DNA of 64,000 nucleotides from Hypericum androsaemum. Its lineage: Eukaryota; Streptophyta; Magnoliopsida; Malpighiales; Hypericaceae. Position 1 is the stretch's first letter. The number at the start of each line of letters is the position of its first letter. A program made the translations under genes and the position numbers. This document shows positions 1 to 12,259 of the stretch, piece after piece. The stretch spans positions 16,529,619 to 16,593,618 of the forward strand of contig OZ023182.1 of the NCBI GenBank assembly GCA_963995505.1, given 5' to 3'. The notes below the pieces were generated by a model that saw nothing but the letters and a program-made list of their open reading frames with translations, had not been told where the DNA came from and searched no databases.

Positions 1-2897
1 TGGGAAACTCCGCAACGTCCAAGATCGTTGGTCTGGGAAAGGTGGTCCTGAAGCTGACCTCAGGAAAGGAGCTGACCCTCAAGGATGTGCTGCATGTTCC
101 GGACATCCGCAAGAACTTAGTCTCTAGCTCACTGTTAAGCAAAGCCGGTCTTAAGCTTGTATTTGAGGCTGATAAGTTTGTACTGACCAAAGCGGGTCAA
201 TTCATAGGAAAGGGTTATCTAGAAAGGGGGCTATTTAAGATGAATGTAATAACTGTACATCGCACCTTTAACGGTGAAAATAAAGTTAATGCTTCTTCTT
301 ACTTGGCCGAGTGTTCTAATTTATGGCATGGTAGATTAGGACACGTAAATCTAAACTCGCTAAGAAAGTTAGTAAGTTTAAATTTATTACCGAATCTAGA
401 GTTCAACCCATCCGATAAATGTGAAGTATGTGTGGAGGCTAAAATGACCAAAGCACCTTTCCATTCAGTGGAAAGAAGTACTACGCCTTTAGAATTAATT
501 CATACGGACACTTGCGATATGAAACACGTGCAAACTAAAGGCGGGAAGAAATTCTTCATAACGTTTATCGATGATTGCACGAGATACTGTTACGTATATC
601 TCCTAAGGGGCAAAGACGAAGCTCTTGATGCTTTTTAAGAGATATAAGAATGAGGTTGAAAATCAACTTAGTGTGAAAATCAAAATGATTCGAAGTGATC
701 GAGGAGGAGAATATGTAGCTCCGTTTGAGGAACTCTGTCAAGAACATGGCATTATTCATCAGACGACTGCTCCATACTCACCTCAATCGAATGGCGTAGC
801 TGAACGCAAAAATTGAACTCTTAAGGAGATGATGAACGCTATGTTGATTAGCTCGGGCTTACCCCAGAACATGTGGGGGGAAGCTGTGCTCTCAGCTAAC
901 CACATTCTAAATAAATTGCACCACAAGAAAAGGGATAAAACCCCATATGAACTATGGAAAGGAAGGAAGCCTTCCTACGGTTACCTTAAAGTATGGGGGT
1001 GCCTAGCAAAGGTCGAAGTACCTAAGCCTAAGCAGGTGCGAATAGGACCCAAGACCATTGATTGCATCTTTATCGGATATGCGCAAAATAGTAGTGCTTA
1101 TCAATTCTTGGTGCATAAATCTGAAAACCCTGAGATAAACACGGGAATGGTCATAGAATCAAGGAACGCAACATTTTTTGAAGATAGCTTTCCTAATAAG
1201 GAAAGAAAGGAAACAAGTCCGAAGAAAAGGGCTCACGAGACTACGCAAGGGTCAAATCAGAAAGATGATGAACCTAGACGTAGTAAACGGACGATGGTAA
1301 CCAAATCTTTTGGTCCGAACTATCTAACCTATGCGTTAGAAAATGAACCCAGGATAATCCAAGAGGCATTGTCCAGTTCAGATGCTCCTCTCTGGAAAGA
1401 AGCTATCAATAGTGAGATAGAATCCATTATGCAAAACCACACGTGGGAAATCGTGGATCTCCCGCCGGGCTGCAAACCTTTGGGATGCAGGTGGATCCTA
1501 AAAAGGAAATACAAAGCTGATGGATCAATCGACAAGTACAAAGCTCGATTGGTAGCTAAGGGGTTCAAGCAGAAGGAGGGATATGATTTCTTTGACACGT
1601 ATTCACCGGTCACAAGAATCACATCGATTAGAGTACTCATAGCTGTTGCAGCACTCTATAACCTCGAGATCCACCAAATGGATGTAAATGGATGTAAAAA
1701 CAGCTTTCCTAAATGGAGAACTGGAAGAGGAGATATACATGGAGCAACCTGAAGAGTTTGTGGCTCCCGGTCAAGAGCATAAAGTGTGCCGACTAGTCAA
1801 GTCACTATACGGGCTAAAACAAGCGCCGAAACAGTGGCACGAGAAATTTGACAGAACAATGTTGTCAAATGGATTTAAGATCAATGAGTGCGATAAATGT
1901 GTTTACATTAAGGGCACACCTGAAGCTTACGTTATTGTATGTCTCTACGTAGATGACTTACTAATTACGGGAAGCAATAAAGAAGTTATTGTGAAAACTA
2001 AGAACATGTTAAAGAACCACTTTGACATGAAAGATATGGGTCTGGCAGACGTCATACTAGGAATAAAAATTTCTAGGAAAGCTGACGAAATTATCTTGAC
2101 ACAATCCCACTACGTGGAAAGCGTGCTCAAGAAGTTTGAAGCTTTCGACAAACCTCCGGTTAAGACTCCAGTAGATTTGAATCTACACTTAGCCAAGAAT
2201 TGAGGGGACCCAGTATCGCAACTGAAGTATGCGCAAATTATCGGGAGCTTGATGTATTTAACAAACTGCACTCGTCCCGATATTGCGTACTCAGTTAGTA
2301 AACTTAGTAGATTCACAAGTAATCCAGGGAAGGATCACTGGCTAGCTCTGGAAAGGGTTTTACGGTATTTAAAACATACCATAAGCCATGGGATACATTA
2401 TGCTAAATATCCAGCTGTATTAGAAGGATACAGTGACGCAAACTGGATATCAGACACTAAGGACTTCCAAATCCACGAGTAGATACGTATTCACCATAGG
2501 AGGAGGAGCTGTGTCTTGGAAGTCCTCTAAACAAACGTGCATAGCTCGATCCACCATGGAGTCGGAGTTTATAGCACTAGACAAAGCTGGGGAAGAAGCT
2601 GAATGGCTCAGAAACTTCTTAGAGGATATTCCGTGCTGGAGTAAACCGGTGCCTCCCGCATTGATACATTGTGATAGCATGTCTACAATCGGGAGAGCAC
2701 AAAGTACATTGTACAACGGAAAGTCTCGACATATCCGTCGGAGACACAATACCATTAGACAGTTGATCTCTAGTGGGGTGATCACCATTAACTATGTAAA
2801 GTCCAAGGACAACTTAGCTGATCCTTTTACAAAAAGAATCAATAGAGATCAAATGTACAACGCAGTAAGGGGAATGGGATTAAAATCCACACACTAA
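1..2897 (+). pseudogene. copia A gag-pol remnant (protease end, INT, RT, RNase H)
   Basis: Domains in order: the GAG-pre-integrase motif with HGRLGH around 330, integrase zinc cysteines (CEVC) near 420, the integrase core from about 500 (HTDTCD) to the DDE glutamate segment NGVAERKN near 790, RT from about 1480 with the YVDDLL catalytic motif near 1950, and RNase H from about 2430 with SEFIAL. Compared with copia B the lesions are: an extra T near 632, TGA at 814-816, a 10-bp tandem duplication (1678-1687 and 1688-1697), TGA at 2201-2203 and an extra T near 2463. The C terminus (to 2897) matches copia B. Gag and the start of pol are outside the window. Lineage is probably Tork/TNT1-like, by overall resemblance only. 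Confidence 0.92.
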
Positions 2898-3440
2898 AGA
2901 ACGTCCATAGCGGTAACTCAACCATGATGAGTGGAGATCCCACAAACTTGGTTCAACGAGACAACTAAGTTATGGAGGGTTCAGTGAATCACCTGGAACC
3001 TATCTCATTCTCAGAAGCTGCCCAGGTATTAACCTGCAGAGGTGTGGTAAGGATAAGCATTACGCTTTTAATGATTCCTATACCTTGATTAAGGTGGAGT
3101 ATGGCAGGATACTCCTAATAGGAGATCACCTATGTAAGTGTGAAGTGAGGCCGCTTCAAATGGGAAAAACACTTATGAATCCAAGATACGGTCCGTGGCC
3201 GAAATGGACACAACGTGAGAACCTAAATATACTAGGGTTATTATTGTGTAAATGTTATTGTCTTGGTTTACGCAAAAAGCTGACGGTTCAAGACATCACG
3301 TTCACCGAGCAGCGAGTAAATCCAATAACATATTACTAGAGAAGGTTCAAAGCCGCAAGCTACCTGTCTCGATGCAATAATAACACGTCAGAACTTTCGA
3401 TTAGAGTCTGCATGCATTAAACATCATTCATGTGGGGGAT
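2898..3440 (+). other. copia A 3' non-coding internal region and polypurine tract
   Basis: No gene. This is the stretch between the pol stop and the 3' LTR, repeated with minor changes at 12260-12802 in copia B. It ends in a purine run (tgtgggggat, 3431-3440) directly before the LTR start tgttggg, as expected for the plus-strand primer of reverse transcription. The short reading frame within it (3085-3339) has a counterpart in copia B but no recognisable domain. Confidence 0.75.
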
Positions 3441-3659
3441 TGTTGGGTTTTGAATGCATTTTTTAATGCATTTGGCCCAAAATGGTAAGGCCCAAAATGG
3501 AGGCCCAAAAGGGAAATGGAAAAGTGCAATACCACATTGGTTAGAGCAAGGAGGATTTCCTTGTTTATAAGGAACTCCACTCCTTACCTCTCAAACTTGG
3601 TTGACCACCCAAAGGCTGACCCACCGCTAGCTGCCTGCGAGGACGGTGCGAAGTACCGT

Positions 3660-3698
<39 letters not shown>

Positions 3699-4394
3699 TG
3701 GCGCATTGGACGCAGGTCGCAATGGGCGCTTTGTGGCACACTTGGCACTTCGCACGTGCGCATCATCGCGAGGAGCTGAAGGAGCCTTAAGTATTTTGCC
3801 AGGGCCCGGAGGCAGCTGCGCAGCTACCAAAGCTAGGAGGAGCTGCGAGCGCCTTCAGGTTGGCCACCGAAGAGGCACGACAGACTGAAACGTCCAGGAG
3901 GCTTCCAGAAGGCCGAAGGAGTGCGAGATCTCCCGCGAAAGGGTGCCAGCGCAGCCTGGAGCGCCTGGAAGGGTCCAGAAGCCACCGAAGGGCCACGAGC
4001 GCAGCCAGACAGCCTGTTGGCCGAGCGGACGCGTCCCTTCGGGGTGGCTGCCTCCCTGCCTCCTCCAGCCTATAAATAGGCGTGCCCTCCTTGCCATTTC
4101 CTCATCCTAGCAACAAAGCATTCTCCAGCATTTGTTGACTTCTTCTCTTCCCCCGTTCTTCACTTAGAAAAGAGTCCGAAAGTTCTGGGTAAATAAGGGT
4201 TCGCCCGAAAGTTTCGAGATACGTGTGCAACGGTCTTGGAAACGCCCTAAACAGTCGTTGTATCTTGGGGACGATTGCCGAAGCCCGTACCGCACTGAAA
4301 TATACGGGGCAATCTCGTCTTACGGAGAAAGTGTCCAACACTTGCCTCGACTGAAGAAGATCCTAATCAAGTACACCAACTCCGACAAACAACA
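3441..4394 (+). repeat. copia A 3' LTR
   Basis: The LTR starts TGTTGGG and ends CAAACAACA, the TG...CA ends of an LTR. It aligns with the 3' LTR of copia B. A TATA-like box (tataaat) lies at 4071-4077, with the likely transcript start about 30 bases later. A run of about six gagcac hexanucleotides lies at 3661-3698; its copy number and sequence differ in the LTRs of copia B. Confidence 0.9.
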
Positions 4395-5647
4395 AGAACT
4401 TTTACAATTAAGAGAAAAAAAGAGACCAAGAAAAAGAATGGCACTCGATTCAACTTTTTTCCATTATTAATTAGCATAAGGAGACTTGGACAATCGTGGG
4501 AAGGGCAAACTTGGTTTGGAGGGAGTTGGTGTTGGACATGTACCTACCACCAACAACCCTTTTGATTTTTCATGAAATTAATGAACATCTTATTTTATCT
4601 GGAGTGAGATTTGAGTTTCTTTAATAAATAGATTCTGTGATGAGATCCGAAAGTTGAAAGTCGTTAATAACTAATTATAAAATCAAACCAAAACGAACTT
4701 TGTTTTCTGAAATTAAACCGAAAAGAACCTAGTGAAGTGCCAATAGAGAATGTAAATGGAAAATAAATATATACATAATTCAAGATAAAAAAATTATATA
4801 ATCTTATTTATGAATATTTTTCTCAATTATATTTTTTCATTCGTAATAAATATTCAATACTAACATCTACGAGTATACAAGATTTAAACCCAAATTAGCT
4901 TCGTTGTAAACGTGAAAGCCAGATTTGCTGTGACCCTTCATAAACGATTTGCTGTGGGATCTACACTTTTTTTTGGTCAGGTCTTTTAAATAATTTTTTT
5001 TGTCAGGTATGGGATCTACTCTTTGATTTGGAAACAAGAAGCAAAGTTATCGGTGACGAATTCCTACCCTCCGGGGTCCCACCCTTACCATTGGGTCCAA
5101 CAAAACCGGCCCCAGGAGAGACTGAAACTGAGGGATTGCGAAGTGCTTAATTGGGTTGCTGGGTGGGACCACCTTCACCAACCCCATTTCCGCTCCGCCA
5201 AATTCATTGAAGAAGTCTGAAAAAAAAAAATCAGTGAAGAAGTTACATGGTACGATAATAATATCAGAACTTACAAAAAAATTATCAAAGAATTGATTAT
5301 TTTCATCTCTTATAATTTCCATGCATAGTGCTATTTTTCTAACTATATTTTGTGTTATTCGTATTTCCACTTTGCATCGCCAAATTTTATACTCAGCAAA
5401 AAAAATCTCCACATTGATTTCTCCCGTACAATTTTCCAAATGTGCTTTGGGTGACTCAAAAGTTCAGTCCATGAGGTAACATAATGAGCTTCCACATGTA
5501 TATATGACTCATCGTCAAATTGGTGGTGCATCGCATTATTTAAGATAAATTTATACCATTATTTAAGATAAATTGGTGGTGCATCGCATGTTTAAATATG
5601 ATGAAGTCTTGTGCTGCTAAACTATATACTCTTAAACTTGTACATTG
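4395..5647. other. AT-rich intergenic sequence between copia A and a solo LTR
   Basis: No convincing gene. The frames seen here (for example around 5023-5439) show no domain and overlap on both strands. A small duplication lies at 5519-5590: attggtggtgcatcgcat occurs twice (about 5519 and 5572), with ttatttaagataaatt also twice between them. Confidence 0.5.
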
Positions 5648-5652
5648 CATTT

Positions 5653-6401
5653 TGTTGGATATTTTCAAACATGTTATATTTGCATAATATGGTCGCTACG
5701 ACATGCAGTAATGGGATCGACTTGTTTCGGGTCTAGGGGGCAGCGCCACCAGTGGGGGTTTAAGGAGGCAGCGCCCCCGCCCCGAAACGGTACAAATCTT
5801 TTGAATTCTGAGGAGATGGCGACCGCCAGTTGATTGGCGACCGTCAGTAGGGAGTTCCAGAATCTTTCTAAATCAAGGGACTTTCTGGCCAGACTGGCGA
5901 TAAAGAAACTTTCTGGCCAAGGCGACTTGCGACTGCCAGTTAACTGGCGATCGCAAGTTGCCCCGGACATATTTAAAATTCGTGCCTCTTGAGTTTAAAC
6001 TCAAGGAAAGTGACCCTCCCATTAGCCACATTTGAAGATTGTTTTAGGAACTTCTTGGGTGATGAAATGACATCAAAGGTGGTGCCAACTTCTATAAATA
6101 GTATCATTATGGTCTCATTTTAAAAACACGCTACAATCTCATAACATGCCTTCCTACTCAATAAAAGCATCATCAGATTTCTGTCACAAATGTGTTCTTA
6201 GTCGGGTCAAGGAAGTACACTCCTTGAATTTGACTACCGTGTTAAGGGCCTCATTCTATCCTGACGGTGTTAGTTCACAGGCTTGTTGTACTCGCAGATT
6301 ATATCCAGAGGATCAATCTAAACGTCTGAAAAAATTGACAAGAACTTTGATGCCGGTACAACACCAACAATTCTTTCATCCTCCATTCCGATTTTCCAAC
6401 A
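5653..6401. mobile_element. solo LTR with perfect terminal repeats and 5-bp target duplication
   Basis: The 749-bp block starts TGTTGG and ends CCAACA, a perfect 6-bp terminal inverted repeat of the LTR type. It is flanked by the direct repeat cattt (5648-5652 and 6402-6406). No gag, pol, primer site or second LTR adjoins it, so it is best read as a solo LTR left by LTR-LTR recombination. A TATA box (tataaata, 6093-6100) supports plus orientation. GC-rich blocks near 5735-5790 and repeated ggcgac-type motifs at 5818-5955 lie upstream of that promoter. The family is not identified. Confidence 0.85.
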
Positions 6402-6406
6402 CATTT

Positions 6407-6982
6407 GACGTATTGAATTCTATTTTGTCATTTCAATTTGGGGAAACGAGTCTTCCTTCACTAACATCAACAAAGACAAACTCACATAATTGAGTTATCA
6501 ATGGAGTATTTTGTAATAGGCGTATTTTGTTATAGCCAATTAGGTTATATGTATAAGGGAAGGGTGGATTGTGGTAGGCAGTGATCGGAGGATTGATCAC
6601 AACGAAAATCTATTTATAAAAAAAATTAGGCTATATGTACATATTATAAACAATTTACTTATAAAAAACTAGGATGAACTTAAATATATTAATGTAGGCC
6701 GAATTGTCCCCACACAAAAAATCTTTCTAATTAGATAAAAAAGAGGACAATTTTCCTCACAAAAAATACCTACTTTGTCCCCATTAACGAAAAATATCAG
6801 CAAAGCGTCCCTAATCTACCAACCCGTAAAATATGGCGATAGATTGGGTACTACTGGTGCTCGAACGACATTGTAATGCTCGCAAAAAATAAGGGTGTGT
6901 TTGTTTTAAAGAACGGAGCGGGCTTCGACAGTAATTTTTGTCCAATTTAGTATTTGGCGTGAATATAGGCCCACACATAACT
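6407..6982. other. unannotated intergenic sequence
   Basis: No gene, RNA or element end was recognised. It lies between the target duplication of the solo LTR and that of the MULE. Confidence 0.5.
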
Positions 6983-7185
6983 TAAATTCTAGAGCAAATT
7001 GCTCTCAAGTCCCTCGTGTTTGCTTAAATCACTGTTTTAGTTCTTGCTGTTTCAAAATCGAAACTTCGGTCCCCCTAGTTTGCTTTTATTATATTCTAAG
7101 GTCCCTAAGAGTCAACTGCTGATGTCATCGGTCAAAATAATTTAAAAATGACAGTTTTACTCTTATAATAAAAAATAAAAAGTTA

Positions 7186-7440
7186 TCTTCTCCGGCTAGG
7201 CTCCAGCGACGACCACCAAACAATCTTGTCATCTTCTCCGGCTAGGCTCCGGCGACCTCCAAAAACCAAGGAAGAATAAAACCCAGAAAAAGCCCTCGAT
7301 AAGCTCACCGACCGCGTCGAAGACCGATTGAAGGACTTGCAGCAGCAGAGCAAAGCCCTCGATAAGCTCATCGACTGCGTCGAGGACCATTTGCCGAGAT
7401 GGAGTCCGGCTTGGCCAAGAACCTCGAGGGGCTCGTCCTC
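7186..7440 (+). other. GC-rich gene-like cargo of the MULE (possible captured coding fragment)
   Basis: Between the AT-rich terminal repeats lies a GC-rich stretch. On the plus strand it encodes two copies of an amphipathic repeat, KALDKLTDRVEDRL (about 7290) and KALDKLIDCVEDHL (about 7349), joined by a QQQS-type linker; both copies are also similar at DNA level. Two copies of cttctccggctaggctcc precede it (about 7187 and 7233). The composition is typical of host exon sequence picked up by Pack-MULEs. The parent gene is not recognised and no start codon or splice sites are evident. Confidence 0.5.
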
Positions 7441-7628
7441 TCCTCGCGGTTTTATTTACCGGAGAAGAAAAAATGGTTGTCGGAGAAGAAGGATGGATGG
7501 CCGGAGAAGAAGACTAAGTAATTTGTTTGATTTTTAAGGGAAGCAAAGTCATTTCAATGAATAAAATATAATAAATTAAATGATGATATCAACGAAGTTT
7601 TGATTTCAAAACAGCAGGGACTAAAATA

Positions 7629-8344
7629 TGTTAGGTTGAATGCACTTTTAATGCATTTGGCCCAAAAATGGAAAGGCCCATAAGGGGAGGCCCAAAAGGA
7701 AAATGGAACAAGTGCAATACCACATTGAATAGAGCAAGGAGGATTTCTTTGTTTATAAGGAACTCCTCTCCTTACCTCTCAAACTTGGTTGACCACCCAA
7801 AGGCTGACCCACCGCTAGTTGCCTGCGAGGACGGTGCGAAGTACCGTCCGAATACGAGCACGTGCACGTGCACGTGCACGCGCACGCGCATGCGCTCGCA
7901 CACGCGCATGTGCGCATGGCGCATTGGACGCAGGTCGCAATGGGCGCTTTGTGCCTACCTGCTGGCCGAGCGGACGCGTCCCTTCGGGGTGGCTGCCTCT
8001 TTGCCTCCTCTAGCCTATAAATAGGCCTGCCCCTTTGCCATAATTCCTCATCCCAGCAACTCATTGCATAAGTATTCATTAGCAATAGTTGTCTTCTTCT
8101 CTCCCCCGTTCTTCACATACAAGAGTCCGAAAGTTCTGGGTATATAAAGGTTCGCCCGAAAGTTTCGAGATACGTGTGCAACGTTCTTGGAAATGCCCTA
8201 AACAGTCGTTGTATCTTGGGGACGATTGCCGAAGTCCATACCGCACTGAAATATATGGGGCAATCTCGTCTTACGGAGAAAGTGTCCAACACTTGCCTCG
8301 ACTGCCGTAGATCCTAATCAAGTACACCACTCCGATAAACAACA
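7629..8344 (+). repeat. copia B 5' LTR (internally deleted)
   Basis: It runs from TGTTAGG to AAACAACA. Relative to the 3' LTR it lacks about 300 bp between the gcgctttgtg segment (about 7950) and the tggccgagcggacgcg segment (about 7965). The TATA box tataaata is at 8016-8023. The gagcac repeat is replaced by an alternating purine/pyrimidine tract (7858-7895 and 7897-7918). Confidence 0.9.
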
Positions 8345-8372
8345 ATCGTAAGACGAGATTGTGTACTTGAAG
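8345..8372 (+). other. rearranged leader replacing the primer-binding site
   Basis: Only 28 bp separate the LTR from the gag ATG, and no tRNA-complementary site is present. Instead 8347-8361 is the exact reverse complement of LTR positions 8261-8275, and 8361-8370 is the reverse complement of LTR positions 8318-8327. Both pieces are thus inverted copies of the end of the same LTR. Confidence 0.8.
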
Positions 8373-11300
8373 ATGGCATCAACAAGCTCAGCACCAGTGC
8401 CAGCGGTCCCGGGAACTGTCCACGCCGAAAGGCCGGCCAAGTTCAACGGTACCGAATTCAAGAGGTGGCAACAGAAGATGTTGTTTTACCTGACGACGCT
8501 CAACCTGGTCCAATTCTTGAAGGAAGAGGCTCCGAAGGTAGCAGAAAATGAGGCAGATCAACAGAAGATCAACGCCCTCGATGCATGGAGTCATAGCGAC
8601 TTCCTATGCTGGAACTACGTCCTGAATGGCTAAATGACACGCTCTACAATGTCTACGCGGAAGCCAAGACCGCTAAGGAGCTGTGGAGTTCACTCGAGAA
8701 GAAGTACAAAATGGAGGATGCCGGGATGAAGAAATTCATCGTCGGACGATTCCTCGACTTCAAGATGGTGGACTCCAATAAGGTCATCGACCAAGTGCAA
8801 GAGTCGCAGCTGATCCTTCACGAGATCCAAGCCGAAGGGTTGCAACTCAGCGAGTCCTTCTTAGTAGTTGCGATGATCGAGAAGCTCCCCCCACTCTGGA
8901 AGGATTTCAAGAGCTACCTCAAGCACAAGAGGAAGGACATGAGCCTAGAAGACCTGATCGTGAGACTTAGGATCGAGGAAGACAACCGAAAGTCTGAAGT
9001 CAAGCAAGGCAAGGCCAACCCTGAGACCACAGTGCACCTCGCCGAGGGAAAAGGTAGCAAGAAGAGGAAGAAGTCCGGGGATAAGCAGGAGAAGCAAGAG
9101 CCCAAAAAGAAAAAGAAGATCAAGGGCGACTGCTACAACTGCGGCAAACCCGGACACATGGCTAAGGACTGTCGCCAGCCGAAGAAGGACGACCAAAGAA
9201 AGGCTAACCTAGCTGAAGACTTATCTCTGATGGATCTGTCAGCCGTGGTGTTTGAAGCCAACTTGGTGGACAATCCGAGAGAGTGGTTCGTGGACACAGG
9301 AGCTCCCCGCCACGTCTGCTCGGACAAGGAGATATTCTTGAACTACATCCCGATCACCGGTCGAAAGCTGTTCATGGGAAACTCTGCAACGTCCAAGATC
9401 GTCGGTCTGGGCAAGGTGGTCCTAAAGCTGACCTCAGGAAAGGAGCTGACCCTCAAGGATGTACTGCATGTCCCGGACATCCGCAAGAACTTAGTTTCTG
9501 GCTCATTGTTAAGCAAAGCCGGTCTTAAGCTTGTATTTGAGGCTGATAAATTTGTACTGACCAAAGTGGGTCAATTCATAGGAAAGGGTTATCTGGAAAG
9601 GGGGCTATTTAAGATGAATGTAATAACTGTACATCGCACCTTTAACGGTGAAAATAAAGTTAACGCTTCTTCTTACTTGGCCGAGTGTTTTAATTTATGG
9701 CATGGTAGATTAGGACACGTAAATTTAAACTCGCTAAGAAAGTTAGTAAGTTTAAACTAATTACCGAATCTAGAGTTCAACCCGTCCGATAAATGTGAAG
9801 TATGTATGGAGGCTAAAATGACCAAAGCACCTTTCCATTCGGTGGAAAGAAGTACTACGCCTTTCGAGTTAATTCATACGGACACTTGCGATATGAAACA
9901 CGTGCAAACTAAAGGCGGGAAGAAATATTTCATCACGTTTATCGATGATTGCACGAGATACTGTTACGTATATCTCCTAAAGGGCAGAGACGAAGCTCTT
10001 GATGCCTTTAAGAGATATAAGAATGAGGTTGAAAATCAACTCAGTGTGAAAATCAAAATGATCCGAAGTGATCGAAGGGGAGAATATGTAGCTCCGTTTG
10101 AGGAACTTTGTCAAGAACATGGCATTATTCATCAGACGACTGCTCCATACTCACCTCAATCGAATGGCGTAGCTGAACGCAAAAATCAAACTCTTAAAGA
10201 GATGATGAACACTATGTTGATTAGCTCGGGCTTACCCCAGAACATGTGGGAGGAAGCTGTGCTCTCAGCTAACCACATTCTAAACAAGTTGCCACACAAG
10301 AAAAGGGATAAAACTCCATATGAACTATGGAAAGGAAGGAAGTCTTCCTACGGTTACCTTAAAGTGTGGGGGTGCCTAGCAAAGGTCGAAGTACCTAAGC
10401 CTAAGCATGTGAGAATAGGACCCAAGACCATTGATTACATCTTTATCGGATATGCGCAAAATAGTAGTGCTTATCAATTTTTGGTACATAAATCTGAAAA
10501 CCCTGAGATAAACGTGGGAATGGTCATAGAATCAAGGAACGCAACGTTCTTTGAGAATAGCTTTCCTAATAAGGAAAGAAAGGAAGAAAGTCCAAAGAAA
10601 AGGGCTCACGAGACTACACAAGGGTCAAATCAGAAAGATGATGAACCTAGACGTAGTAAATGGACGAAGGTAACCAAATCTTTCGGTCTGGATTATCTAA
10701 CCTATGCGTTAGAAAATGAACCCAGGACAATCCAAGAGGTATTGTCCAGTCCAGATGCTCCTCTCTGGAAGGAAGCTATCAATAGTGAGATAGAATCCAT
10801 TATGCAAAACCACACGTGAAAAATCGTGGATCTCCCACCGGGCTGCAAACCTTTGGGATGCAGGTGGATCCTCAAAAGAAAATATAAAGCTGATGGATCA
10901 ATCGACGTGTACAAAGCTCGATTGGTAGCTAAGGGGTTCAAACAGAAGGAGGGATATGATTTCTTTGACACATATTCACCGGTCACAAGAATCACATCAA
11001 TTAGAGTACTCATAGCTGTTGCAGCACTCTATAACCTCGAGATCCACCAAATGGACGTAAAAACAGCTTTCCTAAATGGAGAACTGGAAGAGGAGATATA
11101 CATGGAGCAACCTGAAGGGTTTGTGGATCCCGGTCAAGAGCATAAAGTGTGTCGACTAGTCAAGTCACTATACGGGCTAAAACAAGCGCCGAAACAGTGG
11201 CACGAGAAATTTGACAGAACAATGCTGTCGAATGGATTTAAGATCAATGAGTGCGATAAATGTATTTACATTAAGGGCACACCTGAAGCTTACGTAATTG

Positions 11301-12259
11301 TATGTCTCTACGTAGATGACTTACTAATTATGGGAAGCAATAAAGAGGTTATTGTGAAAACTAAGAACATGTTAAAGAATCATTTTGACATGAAAGATAT
11401 GGGTCTGGCAGACGTCATACTAGGAATAAAAATTTCTAGGAAAGCTGACGAAATTATCTTGACGCAATCCCACTACGTGGAAAGCGTGCTCAAGAAATTT
11501 GAAGCTTTTGATAAACCTCCAGTTAAGACTCCAGTAGATTTGAATCTACACTTAGCCAAGAATCGAGGGGACCCAGTATCTCAACTGAAGTATGCACAAA
11601 TTATCAGGAGCTTGATGTATTTAACAAACTGCACTCGCTCCGATATTGCGTACTCAGTTAGTAAACTTAGTAGATTCACAAGTAATCCAGGAAAGGATCA
11701 CTGGCTAGCTCTAGAAAGGATTTTACGGTATTTAAAACATACCATAAACTATGGCATACATTATGCTAAATATCCAGCTGTATTAGAAGGATAACGTGAT
11801 GCAAACTGGATATCAGACACTAAGGACTCCAAATTCACGAGTGGATACGTATTCACCATAGGAGGAGGAGCTGTGTCTTGGAAGTCCTCTAAACAAACGT
11901 GCATAGCTCGATCCACCATAGAGTCGGAGTTTATTGTGCTAGATAAAGCTGGGGAAGAAGCTGAATAGCTCAGAAACTTCCTAGAGGATATTCCGTGCTG
12001 GAGCAAACCGGTGCCTCCCGTATTGATATATTGTGATAGCATGTCTGCAATCGGGAGAGCACAAAGTACACTGCACAACGAAAAGTCTCAACATATCCGT
12101 CGGAGACACAATACCGTTAGACAGTTGATCTCTAGTGGGGTGATCACCAATAATTACGTAAATTCCAAGGACAACTTAGCTGATCCTTTTACGAAAGGAA
12201 TAAATAGAGATCAAATGTACAACGCAGTAAGGGAAATGGGATTAAAATCCACACACTAA
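8373..12259 (+). pseudogene. copia B gag-pol polyprotein, broken
   Basis: ATG at 8373. Gag (UBN2-like) is followed by a CCHC knuckle [14 protein letters not shown] at 9131, a protease with DTGA at 9293, the pre-integrase HGRLGH near 9700, an integrase core around 9870-10200, RT from about 10860 with YVDDLL near 11310, and RNase H from about 11800 with SEF. The ends and domain order are those of a full copia polyprotein. Lesions: a one-base deletion near 8630 (gag leaves frame, and everything downstream stays in one frame), TAA 9758-9760, TGA 10817-10819, TAA 11792-11794 and TAG 11966-11968. Each stop is a sense codon in copia A (Leu, Trp, Tyr, Trp). Confidence 0.95.

Larger units (their letters stand above)
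1..4394 (+). mobile_element. Ty1/copia retrotransposon A, 5'-truncated by the window edge
   Basis: This is the 3' part of a copia element: protease end, integrase, reverse transcriptase, RNase H, a non-coding tail, a polypurine tract and one LTR. It is the same family as copia B at 7629-13820, since the two align almost base for base from 1 to about 4394. The 5' LTR, gag and protease active site lie left of the window, so the target duplication cannot be tested. The five bases after the LTR are agaac. The reading frame is broken in several places, so it cannot move itself. Confidence 0.93.
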
